Shown in pieces: positions 24,491 to 32,611 of a stretch of 64,000 nucleotides of DNA (within the stretch, counting starts at the first letter, position 1; each line of letters begins with the position of its first letter). This DNA is from an uncultured Alistipes sp. (lineage in GTDB: Bacteria > Bacteroidota > Bacteroidia > Bacteroidales > Rikenellaceae): assembly GCA_910577475.1 (NCBI GenBank), contig CAJTLJ010000006.1:81323-145322 (forward strand), written 5' to 3'. Below the pieces are notes generated by a model, which did no database searches, was not told the DNA's origin, and saw only the letters and a program-made list of their open reading frames with translations. A program made the translations under genes and the position numbers.

Positions 24491-25975
24491 ATGGCTCTTC
24501 GAAGCAACATATTGCGTACGCTTTTCTCGCTGCGGCTGCGGAAGATCGACCGGTTCCGGCGACATCCGGCTGCCACGCAGCGCGAGATGCTGCACCGGTG
24601 CCTTGCCGACGGCTCCGCCACCGCCTTCGGCCGGGAGTTCGGCCTGCAGGCCGGGTGGGACTACGAACGTTTCGCCAGGGCGGTGCCGGCCTTCGACTAC
24701 GAGCGGTTCAAACCTTACGTCGAGCGGATGATGCGGGGCGAGCGGAGCGTGACGGCGCCGGGGCGGGTGGACGCTTTCGCCCGCTCGTCCGGAACGACCT
24801 CCGACCGCAGCAAGTATATTCCCGTCACCGGCCGCTCGATCATCGAGAACCATACGCGCGGCATGCGCGACGTCGTGTCGCTCTATCACGCTTCGACCCC
24901 CGGGTCGAGGGTGCTCGACGGCCGCATCCTGACGCTGGGCGGTTCGTGCCGCACGGAGCAGGGCAATCTGGTGGGCGACCTCTCGGCCGTGCTGCTCTAT
25001 CGCACGGCGCGGTGGAGCCGGCTGCTCTGCACCCCGCCGGCCGCCGAGGCGCTGATCCCCGATTTCGACGCGAAGTGCGAGGCCATCTGCCGGAGCTGTT
25101 CGCGGGAGGATGTGCGGGCCTTTACCGGCGTGCCGTCGTGGAATCTGGAGCTCATGCGCCGCATCGTGGCCTTTACCGGCCGGGCGAACCTGCGGGAGGT
25201 GTGGCCCAATCTGGAGTGCTTCGCCCACGGGGGCGTCTCGTTCGCTCCCTATCGGGATGCTTTCGAGGAGCTGATCCCCGGCGGCATGCGCTACATGGAG
25301 ACCTACAACGCCTCGGAGGGATTTTTCGCCATCGCCGACGACCCCGCACGGGACGACATGCTGCTGATGCTCGATTACGGCACCTTCTACGAGTTCCGCC
25401 GCGGCACGGAGATCGTGCCGCTGGAGGGGGTTCGTGCGGGCGAGACCTACGCGATGCTGGTTACCTCCGACAACGGACTGTGGCGCTATGAGATCGGCGA
25501 CACGGTGACCTTCACCTCGACCGATCCCTATCGGATCCGCTTCGCGGGACGGACGCGCCAGTTCCTGAACGTCTTCGGCGAGGAGGTGATCGTGGACAAT
25601 GCCGAGCGTGCCCTGACCGAGGCCTGCCGCCGAACCGGAGCGCAGGTCGAGGAGTATACGGTGGCGCCCCGATTCATGACCCTGGAGCGCTCCGGAGCGC
25701 ACGAGTGGTGGGTGGAGTTCCGCCGCGAGCCCGACGACCGGGAGCGGTTCGCCGGGGAGCTGGACGAGGCGCTGCGCCGGATCAACTCCGATTACGACGC
25801 CAAACGCCGGACTACCCTCGAAAGGCTTTCGCTCAACGTGATGGCACCGGGGAGCTTCCTGAGATGGATGCGCCGGACGGGAAAGAACAAGGTGCCCCGC
25901 ATGGCCGGTGACCGGCGCGTGGCCGAGGAGATCGCGCGAATCGCCGCCTCGCCGTTGCGGGCGGAGGGGCGATAA
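24491..25975 (+). CDS. GH3 family acyl-adenylating enzyme
   Basis: 494 aa. Agrees with GH3-type members of the ANL adenylating superfamily: the P-loop-like ARSSGTTSDRSKYIPVT near residue 97, YNASEGFF near 275, and the hinge region LWRYEIGDTVTFTS near 335. In plants GH3 enzymes conjugate amino acids to acyl hormones; bacterial members are uncharacterised, so the acyl substrate is unknown. No signal peptide. It follows trkA by 29 nt and may share its transcript. Its stop codon directly abuts a duplicated 80-bp sequence. Confidence 0.88.
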   Translation: MALRSNILRTLFSLRLRKIDRFRRHPAATQREMLHRCLADGSATAFGREFGLQAGWDYERFARAVPAFDYERFKPYVERMMRGERSVTAPGRVDAFARSSGTTSDRSKYIPVTGRSIIENHTRGMRDVVSLYHASTPGSRVLDGRILTLGGSCRTEQGNLVGDLSAVLLYRTARWSRLLCTPPAAEALIPDFDAKCEAICRSCSREDVRAFTGVPSWNLELMRRIVAFTGRANLREVWPNLECFAHGGVSFAPYRDAFEELIPGGMRYMETYNASEGFFAIADDPARDDMLLMLDYGTFYEFRRGTEIVPLEGVRAGETYAMLVTSDNGLWRYEIGDTVTFTSTDPYRIRFAGRTRQFLNVFGEEVIVDNAERALTEACRRTGAQVEEYTVAPRFMTLERSGAHEWWVEFRREPDDRERFAGELDEALRRINSDYDAKRRTTLERLSLNVMAPGSFLRWMRRTGKNKVPRMAGDRRVAEEIARIAASPLRAEGR

Positions 25976-26055
25976 GGCACGGCCGACGGGCGTGGGGCTT
26001 CAGCGGCCGGAACCGTAACACAAGAAATAAAGACGTAATAACGATAATTAAACCC
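25976..26055. repeat. 80-bp direct repeat, copy 1
   Basis: Begins right after the GH3 stop codon (GGCACGGCC...) and ends ...ATAATTAAACCC. The second copy at 26172-26251 differs at about three positions. The repeat period is 196 bp. Confidence 0.85.
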
Positions 26056-26171
26056 CGCGTTCGGATTTGCTGGAGCGAGCCATCCGGACGATGCGCGAAA
26101 CGGTACGGAGCGGAATAGGCCGGCGTCCGGTCCCTCCCCGGGGGAGGGCAGGGGTGGGGTCGGCACTTGCT

Positions 26172-26251
26172 GGCACGGCCAAAGGCCGTGGGGCTTCAGC
26201 GGCCGGAACCGTAACACAAGAAATAAAGACGTAATAACGATAATTAAACCC
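26172..26251. repeat. 80-bp direct repeat, copy 2 (leader of the kinase gene)
   Basis: Ends 8 nt before the deoxynucleoside kinase ATG, so the kinase leader and the GH3 3' flank are duplicates. The 116-bp spacer contains a GC-rich CCCTCCCC/GGGGGAGGG hairpin. Confidence 0.85.
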
Positions 26252-26259
26252 AATACCCA

Positions 26260-26880
26260 ATGTATATCGCAATAGCGGGCAATATCGGCAGCGGTAAGAC
26301 GACCCTGACCGAGATTCTGACGGAGCGTTACGGCGCCAGGGCCTATTATGAAGAGACGAACAATCCCTATATCGGTGATTTTTACGAGGATATGAAGCGC
26401 TGGTCGTTCCAGTTGCAGATCTCCTTTCTCGGCAGCCGTATCGAGCAGACGATGGACATGCTCAACAACGCCTCGGGGGATATCTTCCAGGACCGCACGA
26501 TCTACGAGGATGCCCATATCTTCGCGGACAACCTCCACCGGATGGGGCTTATGTCGGCGCGCGACATCGAGACCTACATGCGTATCTTCCAGCTGGTGAC
26601 CCATCTCGTGCCGCAGCCCGATCTGCTGATCTATCTGCGGGCGAGCGTCCCGACGCTGATCTCGCAGATCCGCCGCCGCGGCCGCGAATACGAGATGAAC
26701 ATCGACGAGGCCTATCTCGAACGGTTGAACAGGAAGTACGAAAACTGGATCGAGCATATCTATAAAGGTAGGGTGCTTGTCATCGACAAGGACAAGGAGG
26801 ATTACGTGGCCGATCCGGGCGTGCTGGATCGCGTATGTGCGGAGTTGGACGCCCTGAAGGCGCAAGAGCGGAGATCATGA
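26260..26880 (+). CDS. Deoxynucleoside kinase
   Basis: 206 aa P-loop kinase of the dNK/dGK/dCK family, phosphorylating deoxynucleosides for salvage. The P-loop GNIGSGKTT (residues 7-15), the substrate-base region EETNNPYI, the DRT motif (QDRTIYED) and the LID arginines (RRRGREYE) are present. Substrate preference cannot be read. The stop overlaps the start of the methyltransferase gene by 4 nt (ATGA), so they are coupled. Confidence 0.93.
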   Translation: MYIAIAGNIGSGKTTLTEILTERYGARAYYEETNNPYIGDFYEDMKRWSFQLQISFLGSRIEQTMDMLNNASGDIFQDRTIYEDAHIFADNLHRMGLMSARDIETYMRIFQLVTHLVPQPDLLIYLRASVPTLISQIRRRGREYEMNIDEAYLERLNRKYENWIEHIYKGRVLVIDKDKEDYVADPGVLDRVCAELDALKAQERRS

Positions 26881-28247
26881 CGCCGCTGCCCGAATCTTTC
26901 GTAAGCCGGGTGCTGGAGGAGCTTGGGCCCGACGAGGGCGCGGCTCTGTGCCGGGCGCTGGATACCCCCTCGCCCACCTCGGTGCGGCTGAACCCGGACA
27001 AGGGGGCGAAGGCCCCTTCGGCCGAGCGTGTGCCGTGGAGCGAGTGGGGCTATTACCTGCCCGAACGCCCGCTCTTTACCCTCGACCCGGCCTTTCATGC
27101 CGGGGCCTACTACGTGCAGGAGGCCTCTTCGCAGTTCGTCGGCCGGCTGTTGCGGGGCGAGGGGCTGCAAGGGGGACGCATTCTCGATCTGTGTGCCGCT
27201 CCGGGCGGCAAGACGACTCTCTATGCGTCGGTCGCCGGCCCTGACGGGTGCGTGGTCGCCAACGAGGTCGACCGTCGCCGGGTGCAGGTGCTGGCCGACA
27301 ACGTGCGCAAGTGGGGACTGGGCAACGTGGCTGTGACGACCGACACCCCCGACCGCTTCGGAGCGCTGGAGGGGTGGTTCGACGTCGTGGCGGCGGATGC
27401 CCCCTGCTCGGGCGAGGGGATGTTCCGCAAGATGCCCGAGGCCCGCGAAGCGTGGAGCGAAGGCGAGGTCGTGAGCTGCGCGGCGCGTCAGCTGGATATT
27501 CTGAAGGCGGCGTGGCCGGCGCTGAAACCCGGCGGACTGCTGATCTACAGCACCTGCACCTTCAACCATGCGGAGGACGAATCGGTGGCGGAGCGCTTCA
27601 GCGAGTGGGCGGGAGAAGAGCTCGAACCGGTCGATGCGGAGCCGCTGCCCGAGGAGTGGGGGATCGTGGCCGGCGAGGCCGGAGCATTCAGTACTTTCCG
27701 CTTCTTTCCGCACCGGGCGAAGGGCGAGGGCTTTTTCGCCGCCGTGGCCCGCAAGCGTGCGGAGGGTGCCTCCGTGCGTCCGTCCCGCCCCGCGAAGGGG
27801 CGCCGGTCGGTGTTGCAGGCCGTGGAGAAGCGGGAGGCGGCGGAGCTCGTGCGCTGGTGTGCGGAGCCCGACCGGATGCACTTCTACCGGGCGGGCGAAC
27901 TGCTTTACGGCTGTCGCCGCGGGCGGGCCGCGGAGATCGAATTCCTCTCCCAACGCCTGAACGTGATCTATGCCGGCGTGGCGATGGGGCAGCTCTTCAA
28001 GGGGGTGCTGAAGCCCGACGGCGCCCTGGCGTTCTGGACCGGACTGAAGGACGACGTGCTGCCTGTGGCGGAGCTCGATGGCGAGGAGGCGCTCCGGTAC
28101 CTGCGCAAGGCCGACCTGCCGGCGGACCGCTTCGCCGAGGGGATGAACCGGGTGACGTGGCAGGGCTTCTCGCTGGGCTTTGCGAAGCGGATCGGAAACC
28201 GGGTGAACAATCTGTATCCGAATTCGTTGAGAATTCAGAACAAATAG
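26877..28247 (+). CDS. RsmF-like rRNA (cytosine-C5) methyltransferase
   Basis: 456 aa NOL1/NOP2/Sun-type SAM-dependent methyltransferase. Motif I is ILDLCAAPGGKTT; catalytic Cys regions are DAPCSGEGMF (motif IV) and YSTCTFNHAEDE (motif VI). A C-terminal extension (FAKRIGNRVNNLYP) fits RsmF/YebU-like proteins with a PUA-like tail. Likely makes m5C in 16S rRNA; the exact site is unknown. The ATG at 26877 overlaps the upstream kinase stop. Confidence 0.92.
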   Translation: MTPLPESFVSRVLEELGPDEGAALCRALDTPSPTSVRLNPDKGAKAPSAERVPWSEWGYYLPERPLFTLDPAFHAGAYYVQEASSQFVGRLLRGEGLQGGRILDLCAAPGGKTTLYASVAGPDGCVVANEVDRRRVQVLADNVRKWGLGNVAVTTDTPDRFGALEGWFDVVAADAPCSGEGMFRKMPEAREAWSEGEVVSCAARQLDILKAAWPALKPGGLLIYSTCTFNHAEDESVAERFSEWAGEELEPVDAEPLPEEWGIVAGEAGAFSTFRFFPHRAKGEGFFAAVARKRAEGASVRPSRPAKGRRSVLQAVEKREAAELVRWCAEPDRMHFYRAGELLYGCRRGRAAEIEFLSQRLNVIYAGVAMGQLFKGVLKPDGALAFWTGLKDDVLPVAELDGEEALRYLRKADLPADRFAEGMNRVTWQGFSLGFAKRIGNRVNNLYPNSLRIQNK

Positions 28248-28282
28248 ACGGAACCGGACAAACGAAGGAGAAGAACGAAACG

Positions 28283-28834
28283 ATGGAAATCAAGAAACTT
28301 TTATACTCGATGGGCGAGGTGTCGGAGATGTTCGACGTCAATCCGTCGCTCATCCGCTACTGGGAGTCGCAGTTCGACGTGCTGCGGCCCAAGAAGAACA
28401 AGAAGGGGAACCGGCTCTTCACCCCCGAGGACGTGCAGATGCTCAAGCTGATCTATCACCTGGTCAAGGAGCAGGGCATGACCCTCGAAGGGGCCAAGCG
28501 GAGCCTGAAGCAGAACCGCGGGAGCGTCGCGCGCGACAGCGAGCTGCTGGAGCGGCTGCAACGGGTGCGGGCCCTGCTGGTCGAGGTGCGCGAGGATCTG
28601 AAGGCGGGCGACGGCGACCTGCTGATCGGCGACGGGACGCCGGCGGTGTCCGCTCCGGCCGAAGGGCCGGCATCCGATCCGGAGGGTGAGGAGGAGCCGG
28701 CGGCAGAGGAGGAGCGGTCGGAGCAGCCGCTCGGCGAGCGGAAGCGCCGCCGGGTCCGCAGACCGTCGGAGGTGCAGGAGAAGGAGCTCTTCGCATTTTA
28801 TGAACAGTCATTGTTTCGGAGTTATGAAGATTAA
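28283..28834 (+). CDS. MerR-family transcriptional regulator
   Basis: 183 aa. The N-terminal winged helix of MerR type (LYSMGEVSEMFDVNPSLIRY, FDVLRPKKNKKGNRLFTPED) spans residues 7-75. A short coiled stretch and an acidic/basic low-complexity C-terminus (EEPAAEEERSEQ, then RKRRRVRRPSEVQ) follow. There is no effector domain or Cys set for metal sensing, so the signal is unknown. The ATG at 28283 begins at the family start. The stop overlaps the Nif3-like gene start by 11 nt. Confidence 0.9.
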   Translation: MEIKKLLYSMGEVSEMFDVNPSLIRYWESQFDVLRPKKNKKGNRLFTPEDVQMLKLIYHLVKEQGMTLEGAKRSLKQNRGSVARDSELLERLQRVRALLVEVREDLKAGDGDLLIGDGTPAVSAPAEGPASDPEGEEEPAAEEERSEQPLGERKRRRVRRPSEVQEKELFAFYEQSLFRSYED

Positions 28835-29609
28835 GGAGATCACCGATGTCATCGAACGCTTCGCGCCTCTCGCGCTGCAGGAGTCTTACGACAACGCGGG
28901 GCTGATCGTGGGTCGTCCCGACGACGAGGTGCACGCCGCCCTGCTGGCCGTCGACGTCACCGAGGAGGTGCTGGACGAGGCCGAGCGGGAGGGCTGCGAC
29001 CTGATCGTAGCGCACCATCCCATCGTCTTCCATCCGCTCAAGCGGTTCAACTCCTCGACCGGGGTCGAGCGCTGCGTGGAGCGGGCCATCCGCCGCGGAA
29101 TCGCCCTCTATGCCTGCCATACCAACCTGGACAGTGCGCCGGGCGGCATGAGCTGGCGGCTGGCGCAGCTGCTGGGGGTGGAGAACGCACGGGTGCTGGA
29201 GCCGCGCCCGGAGAGCCCCGGTGCCGGATTCGGCGTGGTGGGCGAACTGCCCGAGCCGCGGCTGCTGGAGGAGTACCTGCGCTTCGTGAAGGAGACCCTG
29301 CGGGTCGGGGCCGTGCGGCACAGCGCGCCGACGGGCCGTCCGGTCGGGCGCGTGGCCCTCTGTACGGGCTCGGGAGCGTCGCTGATGGAGGCGGCGCGCC
29401 GGTCGGGCTGCGACCTCTACATCACCGCAGATCTGAAGTATAACGACTTCATGACCCCCGACCGGGACTTCGTGGCGGCCGATGTCGGCCATTTCGAGAG
29501 CGAATATTGCGTAATTGATATTTTATTTGACGTTTTTCGAAAAAATTTGCTTACCTTTGCGGTTCGCAAGAGTAGATGCTCTCGTAATCCGATATATTAT
29601 TTGGTCTAA
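28824..29609 (+). CDS. Nif3-like dinuclear metal centre protein
   Basis: 261 aa. Metal-binding motifs of the Nif3/YqfO (GTP cyclohydrolase 1 type 2-like) family are present: AHHPIVFHPLK near residue 65, CHTNLDSAPGG near 97, and DVGHFESE near 228. Family members form hexamers with two metals per subunit; the physiological substrate is debated. The end, RNPIYYLV, matches the typical NPI-Y/F-L C-terminus, so the reading to 29609 is genuine although a promoter for the next gene lies inside it. Overlaps the MerR gene by 11 nt. Confidence 0.92.
   Translation: MKIKEITDVIERFAPLALQESYDNAGLIVGRPDDEVHAALLAVDVTEEVLDEAEREGCDLIVAHHPIVFHPLKRFNSSTGVERCVERAIRRGIALYACHTNLDSAPGGMSWRLAQLLGVENARVLEPRPESPGAGFGVVGELPEPRLLEEYLRFVKETLRVGAVRHSAPTGRPVGRVALCTGSGASLMEAARRSGCDLYITADLKYNDFMTPDRDFVAADVGHFESEYCVIDILFDVFRKNLLTFAVRKSRCSRNPIYYLV
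29526..29559 (+). promoter_or_regulatory. Promoter of the zinc-ribbon gene, inside the Nif3-like CDS
   Basis: TTTG at 29526-29529 and TACCTTTG at 29552-29559, gap 22 nt. Both lie in the last 30 codons of the Nif3-like gene, about 67 nt before the ATG at 29626. Confidence 0.6.
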
Positions 29610-29625
29610 ACTTAAAGCAAACATA

Positions 29626-30384
29626 ATGGCAACAAGAAAAACAACTGAAGTTGACTACTCGATGCAGGAGAAGATCATCGCCCTCTACGAGTTGCAGAAG
29701 ATCGACTCTCGGATCGACGACATCAACAAGGTAAAGGGAGAACTGCCTTTGGAAGTACAGGATCTGGAGGACGAACTGGCCGGACTGAAGACCCGTGTAG
29801 CCAACGTCAATGCCGAAATCGACGAGCTGAATACGCTCACCAAGCAGCGCAAGCGCGAGGTGGATCAGGCCAAGATTCAGATAGCCAATTACAAGGAGCA
29901 GCAGAACAACGTGCGCAACAACCGCGAGTTCGAATCCATTTCCAAGGAGATCGAGTATCAGGAGTTGGAGATCGAGCTGGCCGAGAAACGCCTGAAGGAG
30001 TACGCCGCCGGAGTCAAGGCCAAGAAGGCCCAGCTGGAGGAGGCCGATACGGTGATCGGCGAGCGCACCAAGGACCTGGAGATGAAGCGCAGCGAGCTGG
30101 AGAGCATCGAGGCCGAGACCGCTTCGCAGGTCGAGGAGCTGGAGACCCGGGCCCGTCAGGCGCAGGAGCGCATCGACGAGCGTTTGCTGAAGGCCTACGA
30201 GCGGATCCGCACCAGCGTCCGCAACGGACTGGCCGTGGTAACCGTGAAGCGCGACGCCTGCGGCGGCTGCTTCAACCGGATTCCGCCCCAGCGTCAGGCC
30301 GAGATCCGTCAGGGCAAGAAGATCATCGTCTGCGAATACTGCGGACGAATCCTGGTGGCCGAGCCCGAGGCCGACGTCGAATAG
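29626..30384 (+). CDS. Coiled-coil protein with C4 zinc ribbon (CT398-like)
   Basis: 252 aa. Residues ~15-195 are a long charged antiparallel coiled coil (many E/K/Q heptads, such as LEDELAGLKTRVANVNAEI). The C-terminus carries CGGCFNRIPPQ and CEYCGRIL, a four-Cys zinc ribbon. The layout matches the CT398/CdsZ-type zinc-ribbon family (PF02591). Partners in this organism are unknown. The ATG at 29626 (MATRKTTEVD) is preferred; an upstream frame start at 29515 would precede the promoter. Confidence 0.9.
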   Translation: MATRKTTEVDYSMQEKIIALYELQKIDSRIDDINKVKGELPLEVQDLEDELAGLKTRVANVNAEIDELNTLTKQRKREVDQAKIQIANYKEQQNNVRNNREFESISKEIEYQELEIELAEKRLKEYAAGVKAKKAQLEEADTVIGERTKDLEMKRSELESIEAETASQVEELETRARQAQERIDERLLKAYERIRTSVRNGLAVVTVKRDACGGCFNRIPPQRQAEIRQGKKIIVCEYCGRILVAEPEADVE

Positions 30385-30410
30385 TTTCGCGGAGTATCCG
30401 ATTTCCGAAT

Positions 30411-30447
30411 GCGGCAGAGTGAACATTCACTCTGCCGCTCGTTTTTG
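30411..30447 (+). terminator. Terminator after the zinc-ribbon gene
   Basis: 12-bp perfect stem GCGGCAGAGTGA/TCACTCTGCCGC with loop ACAT, followed by TCGTTTTT. Confidence 0.9.
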
Positions 30448-30540
30448 GCTGCGGCCGGCAGCGGTTTCGGAAAACGATCCTTTTGCCCGGCTGTTAATAA
30501 TTTAACATCGAAAATGCTTCTGCGTTCGATAAAAAAAACG

Positions 30541-30548
30541 TACCTTTG
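30541..30548 (+). promoter_or_regulatory. -7 box (TACCTTTG) of the nadE-rnf unit
   Basis: TACCTTTG matches TAnnTTTG and gives a leader of about 50 nt to the nadE ATG. The -33 region is weak. Confidence 0.6.
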
Positions 30549-30603
30549 CACGGTTAACGGCGATTCGACGCCGAAATGAAGTCCACTCTAAAACGAGGCG
30601 CAG

Positions 30604-32187
30604 ATGAAGATAGCTCTTGCTCAGTTAAACTACACGGTCGGTGATATCGACGGCAATACCTCGAAAATCATCGATGCCATTCAGCGGGCCAAAGCCGAAA
30701 AGGCCGATCTGGTGATTTTCGCCGAACAGTCCGTCAGCGGTACTCCGGCGTTCGATCTGTTGCGCAAAACGACCTTTCTGGAACTGTGCGAGGACGCACT
30801 GGTGGAGATCGCCTCCTGCTGCGACGGCATCGCCGCCCTGATCGGTCTGCCCATCCTCACCGCCGAGGGGGCTGCGAGCGCTGCGGCACTGATCCAGGAC
30901 CGCAAGGTGCTCCGCTACATCGGCAAGAAGTATATCACGGCACGTCGCGAGATGGGCTTTCTGGTGCCGTCGAAAGGGTACGAGTACGTGACCGTCAAGG
31001 GGCAGAAGTGCGCCGTGGTCGTGGGGGACGATCTGAGTCATCTGCACGATCTGGACCGCTCGACCGATCTGGTTATCAGCCTCAACGCCCGCAAATACGG
31101 AAAGGGGCTGATGAGCTACCGCTACGAGATGATGCGCAACCTGGCCTTCGTCGAGGGGGTCGATCTGGTGCTGGTCAATCAGGTGGGCGGCTCGACGGAG
31201 ATCGTCTACGACGGCACCTCGGGCGTCATCAACCGGCGCGGCGAGCTGATGCTGGTGATGAAGAGCTTCGAGGAGGATTTCGCCCTCTACGATACCGAGC
31301 ATGCGAAGCCCTACGGATCGGTGCCCTATACCACCTACAACGACCGCACCCGCATGATCTACGAGGCGGCCCGGCTGGGGCTGCGCGACTTTTTCCGCAA
31401 GAACGGCTATCACAAGGCCTCTATCGGCCTCTCGGGCGGTATCGACTCGGCTGTGGTGGCCTGTCTGGCCGCCGACGCGCTGGGGCGCGAGAATGTCCGG
31501 GCCCTGCTGATGCCTTCGCAGTTCTCCTCGGACCACTCGGTCGAGGATGCCAAGCAGCTGGCCGAGAATCTGGGCATCGAATACAACGTGATCCCCATCA
31601 CGGAGATCTACCGGAGCGTGCTGGACACCCTGAAACCGGTGATCGGCGGCCGGGAGTTCGACTTCACCGAGGAGAACGTCCAGACCCGCATCCGCACCAT
31701 CCTGCTGATGGCCGTGCAGAACAAGACCGACTACGTGCTGCTGAACTCCTCGAACAAGAGTGAGAACGCGCTGGGCTGGTGTACCCTCTACGGCGATACG
31801 GCCGGCGCCTTCAGCCCTACGGGCGACCTCTACAAGACCGAGATGTACGACGTGGCGCGCTATATCAACCGCACCTTCGGCAACATCATTCCCGAGAACA
31901 TTCTGGACAAGGAGCCCTCCTCGGAGTTGCGTCCCGACCAGAAGGACAGCGACATGCTGCCTCCCTACGAGGTGGTCGACGCCATCCTCTACCGCATGAT
32001 CGAGGAGGGGCAGCATCGCGAGGAGATCATCAACGCGGGCTTCGACTCGGAGGTGGTGGAGAAGATCCACTCCATGATCATGCGCAACGAGAAGAAACGC
32101 TATCAGTTCCCGCCCGTGCTGCGTCTGTCGAGCTGCGCCTTCGGCCACGAGCGGCTGATGCCGCTGACCAACAAATACGGCGACTGA
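30604..32187 (+). CDS. nadE: NAD+ synthetase with altered N-terminal nitrilase domain
   Basis: 527 aa. The C-terminal half is a clear ammonia-channel NAD synthetase: PP-loop SGGIDS (residues 277-282), KSENALGWCTLYGDTAG, and KEPSSELRPDQKD. It amidates deamido-NAD with ATP. The N-terminal ~255 residues have the nitrilase/glutaminase fold: E41 (FAEQSVSG) and K108/K109 (GKKYIT) are kept, but the nucleophilic Cys of the usual TICEDIW reads VVGDDLS, so G141 stands in its place. Glutamine use is therefore doubtful and free ammonia is the likely nitrogen source. It lies 7 nt upstream of rseC and the rnf genes. Confidence 0.93.
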   Translation: MKIALAQLNYTVGDIDGNTSKIIDAIQRAKAEKADLVIFAEQSVSGTPAFDLLRKTTFLELCEDALVEIASCCDGIAALIGLPILTAEGAASAAALIQDRKVLRYIGKKYITARREMGFLVPSKGYEYVTVKGQKCAVVVGDDLSHLHDLDRSTDLVISLNARKYGKGLMSYRYEMMRNLAFVEGVDLVLVNQVGGSTEIVYDGTSGVINRRGELMLVMKSFEEDFALYDTEHAKPYGSVPYTTYNDRTRMIYEAARLGLRDFFRKNGYHKASIGLSGGIDSAVVACLAADALGRENVRALLMPSQFSSDHSVEDAKQLAENLGIEYNVIPITEIYRSVLDTLKPVIGGREFDFTEENVQTRIRTILLMAVQNKTDYVLLNSSNKSENALGWCTLYGDTAGAFSPTGDLYKTEMYDVARYINRTFGNIIPENILDKEPSSELRPDQKDSDMLPPYEVVDAILYRMIEEGQHREEIINAGFDSEVVEKIHSMIMRNEKKRYQFPPVLRLSSCAFGHERLMPLTNKYGD

Positions 32188-32194
32188 TCGAATC

Positions 32195-32611
32195 ATGTCC
32201 CGCGAGATCACACATCCGGGTGTCGTGCGCTCCGTGGAGCCCGGCATCGTCCGCGTGGCTATCGTGGCTAACAGTGCCTGCCATTCGTGCCGGGCGCGTC
32301 AGGCCTGCGGCATGAGCGAGTCGGCCGAGAAGATGGTCGACGTCGAGACGTCCGACTACGCCCGTTATGCGGCGGGCGACGCCGTGACGGTGGGGGCGGA
32401 GCAGCGCATGGGCGCAAGAGCCGTGCTGCTGGCCTACGGCGGTGCCTTCGTCGTGCTGATGGGGGTGCTGATCGCGGCCCAGTCGCTGGGCGTGAACGAC
32501 GGAGCGAGCGCACTGCTTTCGGTGGCCGGCGTGGCCCTCTACTATTTCGTCGTCTACCTGTTCCGCGATCGGATCAAAAACACAATTCATTTTACAATAA
32601 CTAAAATCTAA
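32195..32611 (+). CDS. rseC: RseC/MucC-family (SoxR-reducing system) protein
   Basis: 138 aa. A Cys motif CHSCRARQACG at about residues 29-39, followed by two membrane helices (about 72-94 and 103-122), is the RseC/MucC layout. In E. coli RseC belongs to the SoxR-reducing system with Rsx/Rnf; in Bacteroidales it heads the rnf operon, as here. Its stop overlaps the rnfB ATG by 1 nt. Confidence 0.9.
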   Translation: MSREITHPGVVRSVEPGIVRVAIVANSACHSCRARQACGMSESAEKMVDVETSDYARYAAGDAVTVGAEQRMGARAVLLAYGGAFVVLMGVLIAAQSLGVNDGASALLSVAGVALYYFVVYLFRDRIKNTIHFTITKI

